Below, one piece after another: positions 1 to 8,779 of a stretch of 64,000 nt of DNA. Origin of the DNA: Ornithinicoccus sp045032955 (GTDB lineage: Bacteria > Actinomycetota > Actinomycetes > Actinomycetales > Dermatophilaceae). Positions within the stretch are counted from its first letter, which is position 1. Each line of letters begins with the position of its first letter. Made by a program: the position numbers and the translations under genes. Under the pieces are notes generated by a model. It worked only from the letters and a program-made list of their open reading frames with translations. It was not told the DNA's origin and did no database searches. The DNA lies in contig NZ_JBJFZU010000004.1 of assembly GCF_045032955.1 (NCBI RefSeq), positions 124,001 to 188,000 on the forward strand, written 5' to 3'.

Positions 1-669
1 TACGGCTTCCACGGCACCTCGCACGCCTACGTCTCGCGCCGGGTGGCGGACCTGCTCGGCCGTGACCCCGGGGACGTCTCGTGCATCGTGCTGCACCTGG
101 GCAACGGGGCCAGCGCCGCCGCGATCCAGGGCGGCCGCAGCGTCGACACCTCGATGGGGCTGACCCCGCTGGAGGGGCTGGTGATGGGGACCAGACCCGG
201 TGACGTCGACCCCGGGCTGGCCGCGCACCTGGGCCGGGTCGCCGGGATGAGCCTGGACGACGTGGACCGCGCGCTGTCGAAGGAGTCGGGGCTGCTCGGG
301 CTGACCGGGTCGGCCGACTTCCGGTCGGTGATGGAGCGCCGGGCCGAGGGTGACGAGGCAGCGGTGGTCGCCTTCGAGGTGGTCGTGCACCGGCTGCTGC
401 GCTACGTCGGCGGGTATGCCGCGGTCCTCGGTCGGCTGGACGCGATCGCCTTCACCGCCGGCGTCGGGGAGAACAACGCCGAGCTGCGGGCCGCGGTGCT
501 GGACCGGCTGACCGGCTTCGGGGTGGTGCTGGACGCCGCAGCGAACGGGTCGGTGGACGGTGAGACACGGATCACCACGGCCGACAGCGCGGTGGCAGCC
601 TTCGTGGTGCCGACGAACGAGGAGTGGGAGATCGCCCGCCAGTCCGCCGCCCTCGTCACCACCCTCTGA
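1..669 (+). CDS. ackA: Acetate kinase, C-terminal part (5' end outside the window)
   Basis: Acetate kinase interconverts acetate plus ATP with acetyl phosphate plus ADP in the cytoplasm, usually paired with phosphotransacetylase. The frame is open from base 1 and starts with YGFHGTSHAYV, the conserved acetate/propionate kinase block, so the first GTG at 43 is not the real start. The kinase signatures HLGNGASAAAI, DTSMGLTPLEGLVMGTRPGD and FTAGVGENN follow in the family order. About 222 residues are present, a little over half of the usual 400, so the N-terminal half lies upstream. The gene converges on galK across a 120-bp spacer that holds a large hairpin. The identification is secure; propionate kinase activity cannot be excluded from sequence. 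Confidence 0.96.
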   Translation, partial: YGFHGTSHAYVSRRVADLLGRDPGDVSCIVLHLGNGASAAAIQGGRSVDTSMGLTPLEGLVMGTRPGDVDPGLAAHLGRVAGMSLDDVDRALSKESGLLGLTGSADFRSVMERRAEGDEAAVVAFEVVVHRLLRYVGGYAAVLGRLDAIAFTAGVGENNAELRAAVLDRLTGFGVVLDAAANGSVDGETRITTADSAVAAFVVPTNEEWEIARQSAALVTTL

Positions 670-696
670 CCCTGACCCCTCCCCCCGACCCCCTCC

Positions 697-767
697 CCGA
701 CCGAGCGTCGCGCATGGTTGTTCTAGGGCCCACCGGGCTAGGGCAACCACAAGCGACGCCCGGTCGG
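697..767. terminator. Long interrupted hairpin between convergent genes (probable two-way terminator)
   Basis: Bases 697-703 (CCGACCG) pair with 761-767 (CGGTCGG). After one mismatch, 705-711 (GCGTCGC) pair with 753-759 (GCGACGC). After a 4-nt internal loop, 716-720 (GGTTG) pair with 744-748 (CAACC), and inside are two CTAG tetramers and a CCC/GGG pairing. The element fills most of the gap between ackA and galK, which end towards each other. There is no T-tract, so its role as a terminator is inferred from position and structure. Confidence 0.5.
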
Positions 768-790
768 AGTGTGGGGCGGGCTCGAGCTCG

Positions 791-2047
791 TCAGCGGACG
801 CGGTATGCCGGTGCGCTGGGGACGGCGGTCAGGAAGTGGGGCCTCTCCAGCCCGGCGTCGTCGAAGGCCGCCGCGACCGCACGAGCCACCTCCTCGACCG
901 CAGCCTCCTCGACCAGCGCGATCGCCGACCCGCCGAAGCCGCCGCCGGTCATCCGGGCCCCGAGCGCGCCGGCACCGACCGCCGCCGCCACCGCCAGGTC
1001 GAGCTCCCGGCAGGACACCTCGTAGTCGTCCCGCAACGAGGCGTGCGAGGCGAGCATCAGCTCCCCCACCCTGTCGGCGTCCCGTTCCCGCAGGGCCGCG
1101 ACGAGGTCCAGCACCCGAGCGTTCTCGGTCACCACGTGCCGCACCCGCCGCACCTCCTCCGGCTCCCCGCTCACCCTGCGCTCGCCGCTCGCCCCGCTCC
1201 CCTCATCCGACCGCTCTCCATGGCCCTCCCCCAGCGTCGCCAACGCCACCTCCAGGTCGTCGACCCCGACGTCCCGCAGGCTCCCCACGCCGAGCGTGGC
1301 CGCGGCCCGCTCGCAGGTCGCACGCCGCTTGCCGTACTGCCCGTCGGCCAGCGAGTGGTGCGCCCGGGTGTCGATCACCAGCACCTGGTGGCCCGGCAGC
1401 GTCCACGCGACCGGCGTGAGCGAGAAGTCGCGGCAGTCGATGAGCAGCGCGTGCTCGTCGACCGCCCGCAGCGACACGCTCTGGTCCATCCCCCCGGTCG
1501 CCGCCCCGGCGTACTCGTTCTCCGCGCGCACGCAGGCCGCCGCCAGCTCCGCCCGGTCCACCCCGGCCAGCCCCGGCACCAGCTCGGCCCACGCGAGCGC
1601 CGCCGAGCAGGACAGCGCGGCCGAGGAGGACAGCCCCGCCCCGAGCGGCACGTACCCGTCCACCAGCACGTCCGCCCCGAGGCCTGCCGGGTCGACCTGC
1701 TCGGCGAGCACCGCCGCGACCCCCGCGACGTAGGACGCCCAGCCCCCGGGTGAGTCCTGGCTCACCTCGGTGACCGTCCCCTCCCAGGTCCGGTCCGGCG
1801 CCTGCCGGGAACCGATCCGCAGCCCACCGTCGTCCCTGCTGCGGACCGCGACGTAGGTCCGGTGCGCCAGCGCGAGCGGCAGGCAGAAGCCCTGGTTGTA
1901 GTCGGTGTGCTCCCCGATCAGGTTCACCCGGCCGGGTGCCGCCCACACCCCGTCCGGTTCCCCACCGAAGGACTCACCGAAGGCCGCGAGCAACCCGTCG
2001 GCGACCACCGTGTCGTCGGCCGCCCTCGACCAGGTCAGCTCGCCCAT
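791..2047 (-). CDS. galK: Galactokinase
   Basis: GHMP-family kinase that phosphorylates alpha-D-galactose to galactose 1-phosphate, the first committed step of the Leloir pathway. The N-terminal galactokinase signature GRVNLIGEHTDYN, the ATP-binding GHMP motif PLGAGLSSSAAL and the C-terminal glycine-rich MTGGGFGGSAI are all present. The protein has 418 residues, typical for the family. The ATG at 2047 is preceded by GGAGGG at good spacing and places the galactokinase signature at the normal distance; the longer open frame upstream is only the antisense of the neighbouring gene. It is the last gene of a leftward set, 23 bp after the alditol oxidase gene. No galT or galE is present in the window, so the rest of the Leloir pathway must lie elsewhere. 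Confidence 0.96.
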   Translation of the reverse strand: MGELTWSRAADDTVVADGLLAAFGESFGGEPDGVWAAPGRVNLIGEHTDYNQGFCLPLALAHRTYVAVRSRDDGGLRIGSRQAPDRTWEGTVTEVSQDSPGGWASYVAGVAAVLAEQVDPAGLGADVLVDGYVPLGAGLSSSAALSCSAALAWAELVPGLAGVDRAELAAACVRAENEYAGAATGGMDQSVSLRAVDEHALLIDCRDFSLTPVAWTLPGHQVLVIDTRAHHSLADGQYGKRRATCERAAATLGVGSLRDVGVDDLEVALATLGEGHGERSDEGSGASGERRVSGEPEEVRRVRHVVTENARVLDLVAALRERDADRVGELMLASHASLRDDYEVSCRELDLAVAAAVGAGALGARMTGGGFGGSAIALVEEAAVEEVARAVAAAFDDAGLERPHFLTAVPSAPAYRVR

Positions 2048-2070
2048 CCCTGCACCCTCCACGTCATCGT

Positions 2071-3330
2071 TCAGATCCCCAGCCGGTCCAGGAAGTCGTT
2101 GCGCAGCGCGCCGCGCGGGTCGAGCCGGCCGCGCAGCGCGCGCACCCGCGCCAGCTGCGGGTAGAGCTCGTGCACCCGTCCGGCGAGCGCGTCCTCGGCG
2201 AAGAGCTTGGCCCAGTGCGGCCGCGCGCCCAGCGGCGCGAACCCGGCTTCGATCCGGGGAAGCAGCGCCGTCACCGCCGCCTGCTCCGGTCGCCAGGTGA
2301 AGTGGAAGGCCACGCAGTCGACCCCCTGGGTCATCCCCAGCCACTGACGCCCGGCGGCGACGGTGCGCATCTCGCACCCGTGCAGCACCGGCGCCATCTG
2401 CGCGGCCAGCCCCTGCAGCACCTCGATCGCGGCCGCCGCCCCGGCCCGCGGCAGCAACCACTCCGACTGGAGCTCGGCACCGTTGGAGGGGGTGAACTCC
2501 AGGCGGAAGTGGGGCAGTCGGTCCAGCCAGGGCCCCGGTATGCCGCCCTGCTCGGTGCAGCTGTCCGCCCGGTTCCCCCGGTGCGGGTGACGCGGCTCAC
2601 CGGCCACGGTCAGGCCCAGGGCGTCCGGGTCCCCGCCGGGCCGGTCCACCCGCTGCTTGACCCACACCTGGGTGGTGCGGTCCCGGTCCAGCCAGTCGGT
2701 GAAGACCGACACGCTCGTCCCCAGACCGGTGACCGCGTCCAGGTCGGTGGCGACCTGCTCCCAGGTGAGCCCGTCGTAGACCGTCTGCGCGACGTCGTAG
2801 GTGGGCTCGATGTCCAGCTCCAGCGTGACGAGCGCCCCGAGCATCCCCAGAGCCACCACGGCACCGTCGAACTCCTCGTCCCCCCGCTCCAGCCGGACGT
2901 GCTCCCCGCCGGTGGTGACCACCTCCACAGCGGCCACGCCCTCGGCCAACGACGGTGCGCCGTCGCCGGAGCCGTGGGTGTCGGTGCTGACCCCGCCGGC
3001 GACGGTGATGTGCGGCAACGAGGCCATCGCGTGCAGTGCCCAGCCCTGCTCCTGCAGCCGGGCCCCGAGCTCGCCGAAGGTGATCCCTCCGCTGGTGCGC
3101 ACCACCCGGCGGTCCTCGTCGACCTCGACCTGGACCGGCATCCGCCCCAGACCCACCATCGTCCCGGTGGTGTCGGCGACCCGGTTGAACGAGTGCCGCG
3201 ACCCCAGCATCCGCACCCGGTCGGCTCCGGACAGCACGGCCGCCAGCTCCTCGACACCGGTGGGCTCGACGAGCTCGCGCGCGGAGTACTCGAGGTTCTT
3301 GGCCCAGGTGGCCCCTGCCGGACTGCTCAC
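2071..3330 (-). CDS. FAD-linked alditol oxidase (AldO / L-gulonolactone oxidase family)
   Basis: Flavoprotein oxidase of the VAO/PCMH superfamily that would oxidise the terminal hydroxyl of a sugar alcohol to the aldose with release of hydrogen peroxide. The motif GSRHSFN puts His46 at the position that carries FAD covalently in Streptomyces AldO. The remainder of the FAD-binding domain (GGITFGELGARLQ, GVSTDTHGSGDGA) and the C-terminal ALO domain are recognisable, and the 419-residue length fits. The GTG start at 3330 lies 4 bp after the alpha-galactosidase stop, indicating translational coupling. Its place between alpha-galactosidase and galactokinase suggests a substrate related to galactosides (for example galactitol), but that is inferred only from context. 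Related gulonolactone and xylitol oxidases cannot be separated by eye. Confidence 0.85.
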   Translation of the reverse strand: MSSPAGATWAKNLEYSARELVEPTGVEELAAVLSGADRVRMLGSRHSFNRVADTTGTMVGLGRMPVQVEVDEDRRVVRTSGGITFGELGARLQEQGWALHAMASLPHITVAGGVSTDTHGSGDGAPSLAEGVAAVEVVTTGGEHVRLERGDEEFDGAVVALGMLGALVTLELDIEPTYDVAQTVYDGLTWEQVATDLDAVTGLGTSVSVFTDWLDRDRTTQVWVKQRVDRPGGDPDALGLTVAGEPRHPHRGNRADSCTEQGGIPGPWLDRLPHFRLEFTPSNGAELQSEWLLPRAGAAAAIEVLQGLAAQMAPVLHGCEMRTVAAGRQWLGMTQGVDCVAFHFTWRPEQAAVTALLPRIEAGFAPLGARPHWAKLFAEDALAGRVHELYPQLARVRALRGRLDPRGALRNDFLDRLGI

Positions 3331-3334
3331 CGGG

Positions 3335-5497
3335 TCAGCATAGGTCGGCCGCCAGCACCCGCCAGAGCTGGCTGTGCTCGGGGTCCACCGGCTGCATCGG
3401 CAGCCCCACCTGCGCGAGCGCCCGCCCCGGCAGGGTGATCCCCTCGACCGCCCAGGGCACCACCCCGCGGCCGGCCTCCAGCGGGGGCCGACCGGGACGC
3501 TCCAGGCATACCCGGTAGCGACGCTCCGGCTCCAGCCCGGGCAGCCGCACCCGGTGCGGGCCGGTGGTCGCCGACCGGCGCAGCAGCGCCACCTCGAAGA
3601 GCGCCTCCGACGCGTCCTGGGCGACGACCCCGTGCACCCACGTCCCCTCGTCGTGGTGGTCGCCGTTGACGACCCTGCCGGTGTGCAGCAGCCCGCGGTG
3701 CTCGCGGTGGAAGGCGACCCAGGTGGCCAGCTCCACCAGCTCCTCCTCGGTGCACGTGGTCAGGTCCCACTCGATCCCCAGGTGCCCCCAGAGCGCGGTC
3801 GAGGCACGGAAGTCCAGGTCGTGCCGCCGACCGGTGGTGTGCGAGCGCCCGGAGGCCACGTGGGTGCCGACCAGCTCGGGCGGCACCAGCAGGAAGGTGC
3901 CTCGTTGGATCTGCTGCCGCTCCAGCGGGTCGATGCAGTCGGAGGCCCAGACCCGCACCGCCCGGTCCAGCACCCCCAGGTCGACGCGCCCTCCCCCACC
4001 GGCGCAGGACTCGATCTCCAGACCGGGGTGCGCCGCGAGCAGCTCGTCCATCAGCCGGTATGCCGCCAGCGTGTGGGCGCGCACGCCCGGCTCCCCGCCG
4101 GGGGTGTGCCCGGCGTCGTTGAGGTACCTGTTGTGGTCCCACTTCAGGTAGGCGATGTCGTAGCGGTCCAGCAGCGCCAGCAGCTGGTCCCGGACGTGCG
4201 CGTAGGCCCCCGGGTGCCCCAGGTCCAGCACGTGCTGCTGCCGGGACTCCAGCCCGCGACGCCCACCCGCGGAGAAGATCCACTCCGGGTGCGCCCGGGC
4301 CAGGTCCGAGTCGGCGCTGACCATCTCCGGCTCCACCCACAGCCCGAACTCCAGCCCGGCGGCGTGCACGTGGTCCACCAGCGGGTCCAGGCCCTGCGGC
4401 CAGACGTCGGGCGAGACGACCCAGTCACCGAGGCCGGTGGTGTCGTCCCGCCGGCCACCGAACCACCCGTCGTCCAGCACGAAACGTTCGGCCCCGACCC
4501 GCGCCGCCCGGTCGACCAGCGCGGTGAGCCGGGGCAGCGAGTGGTCGAAGTAGGTCGCCTCCCAGTTGTTCAGGGTGACCGGCCGGGGCCGGATCGGGTG
4601 CTGCGGCCGGGTCCGGAGCCAGGCGTGGAAGCGGGCGGCGACCTCGTCGAGCCCGGTCCCGTGCGCGGCATACATCCACGGCGTCGTGGTGCCCTGCCCA
4701 CCGGCCAGCCGGACCTCCCCGTGCTCGAGCAGCTCCCCGGCGCCGAGCACCCGCGACCCGTTGTACTGCCGCTCGGCGTAGGTCACCTGGTTGCCGCTCC
4801 AGCCCAACTGCACCGCCCAGACCTCGCCGTGGCCGAAGCCGAAGCCGCTCTCCCCGGCGCACAGCAGGTGCACCGCGTCCAGGCCGGTCCGCCCGGTGCG
4901 CACCTCCCGGCTGTGCGCGCCGGCGGTGAACGCCTGCCGCTGCGGGGCCCGCTCCATCGTGTGCCGCCCGGTGAAGTCGAGCAGCTCGTCGGCGTGCTCG
5001 GGCACCGGCAGCGTGGTGCGCACGGCACCGAGGTCGTACACCTCCTCACCGGTGTTGGTCAGGGTGGCCCGGGTCCGCAGCAGGCCGCCGGGGTGCAGCT
5101 CGATCTCCAGCTCGACGGCGAGGTATGCCTTCTCGTCCCTCGCCTGCACCACCACCCGCTGGGTACCGTCCGCCAGCCGGTGCACGCCGGGTGCGGGCGC
5201 GCCGGTCGTGCGGAAGGCGGGCGACCAGCCCCGCCCGCCGCGCGAACCCTCGACACCCGGCCGCCCGATCCAGGCGCGGGCGTGCTCGGGCAGGATCGCC
5301 ACCTGGTCCGCGCGGTCGAAGGGGCTGTCGTTGATCGCGACCCGGCTTGCCAGGGCGAGCGACGCGAGCTCGTCCTCGGTGAGCTCCCCGAGGTCGGAGC
5401 CCCAGTGCCGGACGACGGGGAGCAGGTCGTCGGCGAGCTCGAGGAGCAGCGAGGTGCCGGCGGCGCGCAGGTGGAGGTGCGTGCGGTGCGTCGTCAT
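3335..5497 (-). CDS. Alpha-galactosidase, glycoside hydrolase family 36
   Basis: Retaining glycosidase that removes terminal alpha-1,6-linked galactose from melibiose, raffinose-type sugars or galactomannan fragments. The 720-residue protein has the GH36 layout: N-terminal beta-supersandwich, central TIM barrel and a C-terminal beta domain. The nucleophile is Asp454 in YLKWDHNR and the acid/base is Asp520 in WASDCIDPLERQQIQRG; the 66-residue gap equals that of characterised GH36 enzymes. There is no signal peptide, so it acts in the cytoplasm and needs an importer not present here. The ATG at 5497 follows a GGGG ribosome-binding sequence; a TTG four codons upstream is an unlikely alternative. 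It is the first gene of the operon with the alditol oxidase and galK, so free galactose can pass directly to GalK. Confidence 0.94.
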   Translation of the reverse strand: MTTHRTHLHLRAAGTSLLLELADDLLPVVRHWGSDLGELTEDELASLALASRVAINDSPFDRADQVAILPEHARAWIGRPGVEGSRGGRGWSPAFRTTGAPAPGVHRLADGTQRVVVQARDEKAYLAVELEIELHPGGLLRTRATLTNTGEEVYDLGAVRTTLPVPEHADELLDFTGRHTMERAPQRQAFTAGAHSREVRTGRTGLDAVHLLCAGESGFGFGHGEVWAVQLGWSGNQVTYAERQYNGSRVLGAGELLEHGEVRLAGGQGTTTPWMYAAHGTGLDEVAARFHAWLRTRPQHPIRPRPVTLNNWEATYFDHSLPRLTALVDRAARVGAERFVLDDGWFGGRRDDTTGLGDWVVSPDVWPQGLDPLVDHVHAAGLEFGLWVEPEMVSADSDLARAHPEWIFSAGGRRGLESRQQHVLDLGHPGAYAHVRDQLLALLDRYDIAYLKWDHNRYLNDAGHTPGGEPGVRAHTLAAYRLMDELLAAHPGLEIESCAGGGGRVDLGVLDRAVRVWASDCIDPLERQQIQRGTFLLVPPELVGTHVASGRSHTTGRRHDLDFRASTALWGHLGIEWDLTTCTEEELVELATWVAFHREHRGLLHTGRVVNGDHHDEGTWVHGVVAQDASEALFEVALLRRSATTGPHRVRLPGLEPERRYRVCLERPGRPPLEAGRGVVPWAVEGITLPGRALAQVGLPMQPVDPEHSQLWRVLAADLC

Positions 5498-5633
5498 CAC
5501 CCCAGCCAACTGAGCGCGGCCTCGGTTGTCCAGCCCGATGCCCGACGTCCGACCCGCGACCGGTCACGGGCTGTTCACGTCATGTCCACCGTCGACCACC
5601 CACCGGTGCACCTGCGCTGGCTAGGTTCGCCCG

Positions 5634-5837
5634 ATGGCCCGTGAGCTGGAGTTCATCAAGGGTGTCGACAAGCTGCACGCGTTCTACACCGAGCACGTGC
5701 GGATGCTGGCGCACGCCTACGACCTGAGTGACGAGGACGCGGCCCGGGTGCTGGATCGGTTCGACTTCAAGAACGTGGCCCGATCGATCCTGCGCGAGCC
5801 CCGGGTCGACCTCTTCCAGGCACCGCCCGAGCTCTGA
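5634..5837 (+). CDS. Small conserved-looking protein of unknown function (67 aa)
   Basis: I do not recognise this protein. It has 67 residues, no membrane segment and no signal peptide, with an amphipathic, probably helical composition (KLHAFYTEHVRMLAHAY, DEDAARVLDRFDF). It reads as coding because of its strong G/C third-position bias and because nothing longer covers it. No Shine-Dalgarno sequence precedes the ATG. TAGGTT at 5622-5627 ends 6 nt before it, which fits a leaderless transcript. It is divergent from the alpha-galactosidase operon and stands alone ahead of a membrane acyltransferase gene. A small cytoplasmic helical protein is all that can be said. Confidence 0.55.
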   Translation: MARELEFIKGVDKLHAFYTEHVRMLAHAYDLSDEDAARVLDRFDFKNVARSILREPRVDLFQAPPEL

Positions 5838-5966
5838 GGCCCCCACCCCGCGACCCAGGGAGGGTCCAGCCGCCCTCACTATGATCGAGGGGTCCCCACG
5901 GTGATCGTGTGCCCCGGCCGGTGATGCAGGGAGCACGAGCCCCGTCTCGCCGACCCCCGGACGTGT

Positions 5967-7058
5967 ATGCCGACACCCGAGTCCCGCCCTCGCCCTGGCG
6001 CCCGCGCGCGGCTGCACGGTCTCGACCTGGCCCGCGGCCTGGCGATCATCGGGATGGTCATCGTCAACGTGGGCCCCACCGAGGTCGAGTCGCTGCTGCA
6101 GCGGATCTACCTGCTCCCCTTCGGCCGCGCGTCGGTGCTCTTCGTCGTGATCGCGGGGGTCGGCATGGGGTTCCTGCTGCGCAGCCGCCGCGGGCACGGC
6201 CTCTGGCGCGAGCTGTCGTGGCGGATCGTGCTGCTGCTCGTCATCGGCCTGGTCCTGCAGACGCTCACCGACCGGGTCAGCGTCATCCTCACCACCTACG
6301 CGCTGCTCTTCCTGCTGGCACCCCTGGCCTGGCGGCTCCCCTCGCGCTGGCTGCTGACGGCGGCCGGGGCGATCACCGTGGCCGGCCCGGGATGGATCGT
6401 CTGGCACGAGATCGCCCCGCACCGCATGCACGCCCAGGAGGCGGTGAGCCTGACCACGCCTCCCGGGGACGTCCTGCACTCCCTCTTCATCTCCGGTCCC
6501 TACCCGCTGGCCAGCTGGACGGTCCCCTTCCTGGTGGGCCTGTGGCTCTCCCGCATCGACCTGGGTGATCGCACGGTGCAGCTGCGGATGATGGCCTGGG
6601 GCGGCGGGGTCGCCGTGGTGAGCTTCGTCCTGGCCGACCTGTCCTACGCGTTGCTCGGGCCGGAGGCCGACGTCGGCTGGACCCGGCTGCTCACCGGCGT
6701 CGGCCACGGCCAGATGCCGCTGTGGATCATCAGCGCCACCGCCGGCGCCTGCTTCCTCATCGGGGCCTGTGTCAGGTGGGGGGTGCGCGGCCGGTTGAGC
6801 CGGTGGCTCACCCGGGCCGGCACGATGGCGCTGACGCTCTACGTCGCGCACGTCCTCGTGCTGGCCGTGGTCAAGCCCGAGGACGGCTTCGGCTTCGCCG
6901 CCGGGGTCGCCACCGCCACCGCCCTGTCCACCGCCCTGGTCGTGCTGGCCGTGCTCTGGCAGCGCGACGGCCGCACGGGCCCCCTGGAACGGCTGCTGCG
7001 CCGGACCTGGCTCCGACCGACCTCGTCCCCTCCTACCCCGCAGGAGCGCCCCTCGTGA
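5967..7058 (+). CDS. Polytopic membrane protein, DUF1624 (HGSNAT-like) / DUF418 type
   Basis: Integral membrane protein of 363 residues with about nine to ten hydrophobic segments. The opening block (RLHGLDLARGLAIIGMVIVNVGP) matches the start of heparan-alpha-glucosaminide N-acetyltransferase-like and DUF418 proteins, where residues at the membrane face are thought to take part in acyl transfer. The C-terminal half (TRAGTMALTLYVAHVLVL) resembles the DUF418 closing region. The acceptor is unknown, and members are often only annotated as membrane proteins. The ATG at 5967 is chosen because it just precedes the conserved start. The stop overlaps the GTG of the next gene (GTGA), so the two genes are translationally coupled. 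Family membership is likely; biochemical function is open. Confidence 0.7.
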   Translation: MPTPESRPRPGARARLHGLDLARGLAIIGMVIVNVGPTEVESLLQRIYLLPFGRASVLFVVIAGVGMGFLLRSRRGHGLWRELSWRIVLLLVIGLVLQTLTDRVSVILTTYALLFLLAPLAWRLPSRWLLTAAGAITVAGPGWIVWHEIAPHRMHAQEAVSLTTPPGDVLHSLFISGPYPLASWTVPFLVGLWLSRIDLGDRTVQLRMMAWGGGVAVVSFVLADLSYALLGPEADVGWTRLLTGVGHGQMPLWIISATAGACFLIGACVRWGVRGRLSRWLTRAGTMALTLYVAHVLVLAVVKPEDGFGFAAGVATATALSTALVVLAVLWQRDGRTGPLERLLRRTWLRPTSSPPTPQERPS

Positions 7059-8779
7059 ACCTCCCCCGCACCGCCCTGACCGCCGTCACCCTGCTGGGTC
7101 TGGCCGCCTGCACGCCGTCCGAGCAGCCGGCCGACCCCTCCTCCTCGACCGGAGCCGAGGCAGCCGGGACCTCGGCACCGGACGACGACGCAGCGACGAC
7201 GAGCCCGAACACGTCTACGGCAACGCCACCTCCTCCCGAGCCGTCCGCCGCGCCGGAGCCCGATCCGGAACCCGAGCCCGCCCTGGGCGCAGCGGGTGTC
7301 AGCGCCGGTCACCCGCTGGCCGCGGAGGCCGGGATGGAGATGCTGGAGCAGGGCGGCACCGCGGTCGACGCCGCGATCGCGGCCGCCTTCGCCGACGCCG
7401 TCACCCAGCCGGTCTCCTCCGGCATCGGCGGTGGGGGCGTCACGATCGTGGCCGAGGCGGGCAGCGCCACCAACTACGACTACCGGGAGGTGGTCAACGC
7501 CGCCGGTGAGGTGCCTGCGGACGGGGTCGGGGCGCCCGGCTTCGTCGCCGGGATGCAGCTGCTGCACGAGGAGCACGGCACCCTGCCCTGGCAGGACCTG
7601 CTGGAGCCGGCGATCGAGATCGCGGAGGACGGCCACCCCGTCTCGGAGTTCCTCGCCGCCGCCCTGGCCATGCCGCTGGGCCAGGAGGTGACCGCCGACC
7701 TCCCGCACTTCCGCGACGACACGGGCGCGCCCCTGGGGGCCGGCGACACGCTGGTGCAGACCGAGCTGGCGCAGACCATGCGGACGCTGGCCGACGAGGG
7801 TCCCGAGAGCCTCTACACGGGGTCGCTCTCCGGCGACGTCGCCCAGGTGCCGGGCCTGGACGCCGGCACCCTGGAGGACTACGAGGTGCAGGTCTCCGAC
7901 CCCGCTGCCGGGCCGTTGGGCGAGCACATCTTCGTCTCCGGGGCCCCGGCCCTGCCCGGCGCGGCGATCATCCAGATGGCGCAGCTGGCCGAGGCCGGCG
8001 GCATCGCCGAGGTGGACCCCGACTCGGCCGGCTTCGTGGACCGCATCTCCCAGGCCTGGCTGGTCGCCGAGCGGTCGGTGCAGGACTCGTTCGGTGACCC
8101 GGACTACGTCGACGTGCCCGTGGACGAGCTCACCGACCCCGAGGCCAACGCCGCGATCGCGGCCGACCTCTACGACGGGGACGGCGGCACGGCCGCCGCC
8201 CCGCCGGGGGCCTACGACGGTGCCCCCAACACCACCCACATCTCGGTGGTCGACGAGGACGGCACCGGTGTCTCGATGACCAACACCGTCACGAACTACT
8301 GGGGCAGCGGCCGCTACCTGAACGGCTTCTTCCTCAACGACCAGCTCGGCCGCTTCGGGGACATCGGCGCCACCGGCAGCAACGACCCCGAGCCCGGCCG
8401 CCGGTCGGTGACCTGGAGCTCCCCCTCGATGGTGGTCGACCAGGACTACCGACCCCTGCTGGTGCTCGGCACCCCCGGCGGCCGGCAGATCCCGAACACC
8501 ACCGCCGCCGTGGTGCTGCGCTGGGCCCTGCACGACCAGGACCTGGAGGAGGCCGTGCCGGCCGGCCGGTTCATCCTCACCGACGGCGAGCTGCGGCTGG
8601 AGACCCCGGAGCTGGCCGACGACCTGCGCGGGCTCGGCTACCCGGTCCGGGTCATCGACCCTCTCTACCGCTCCGACTTCGGCTCGGTGCAGGCGCTGGA
8701 GGTCGACTGGGAGGCCGGATCCGTCGCCGGCTTCGCGGACGACCGGCGGGCGGCCGGGTTCGTCCTCGACTCACCGTGA
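7055..8779 (+). CDS. ggt: Gamma-glutamyltransferase-family lipoprotein
   Basis: Ntn-hydrolase that cleaves or transfers the gamma-glutamyl group of glutathione-like compounds outside the cell. The N-terminus is a lipoprotein signal ending in LGLAAC, followed by an acidic, Pro/Ser/Thr-rich linker to about residue 75. The family blocks follow: GGTAVDAAIAAAFADAV, SSGIGGGGV, and the autoprocessing site NTTHISVVDEDG, where Thr393 would become the N-terminal nucleophile of the small subunit. LGTPGGRQIPNT is the small-subunit glycine motif. GTG at 7055 has a good AGGAG and overlaps the preceding stop. At 574 residues it has full length. The 3' end overlaps the convergent map gene by 9 bp. The true donor could be another gamma-glutamyl amide or a peptide. 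Confidence 0.88.
   Translation: MNLPRTALTAVTLLGLAACTPSEQPADPSSSTGAEAAGTSAPDDDAATTSPNTSTATPPPPEPSAAPEPDPEPEPALGAAGVSAGHPLAAEAGMEMLEQGGTAVDAAIAAAFADAVTQPVSSGIGGGGVTIVAEAGSATNYDYREVVNAAGEVPADGVGAPGFVAGMQLLHEEHGTLPWQDLLEPAIEIAEDGHPVSEFLAAALAMPLGQEVTADLPHFRDDTGAPLGAGDTLVQTELAQTMRTLADEGPESLYTGSLSGDVAQVPGLDAGTLEDYEVQVSDPAAGPLGEHIFVSGAPALPGAAIIQMAQLAEAGGIAEVDPDSAGFVDRISQAWLVAERSVQDSFGDPDYVDVPVDELTDPEANAAIAADLYDGDGGTAAAPPGAYDGAPNTTHISVVDEDGTGVSMTNTVTNYWGSGRYLNGFFLNDQLGRFGDIGATGSNDPEPGRRSVTWSSPSMVVDQDYRPLLVLGTPGGRQIPNTTAAVVLRWALHDQDLEEAVPAGRFILTDGELRLETPELADDLRGLGYPVRVIDPLYRSDFGSVQALEVDWEAGSVAGFADDRRAAGFVLDSP

Noticed and set aside
6839..8533. Long antisense open frame over the gamma-glutamyltransferase gene (564 codons)
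   Set aside because: It is the complement of a strongly supported gene with signal peptide and catalytic motifs; the antisense protein is repetitive Gly/Arg/Val without family features.
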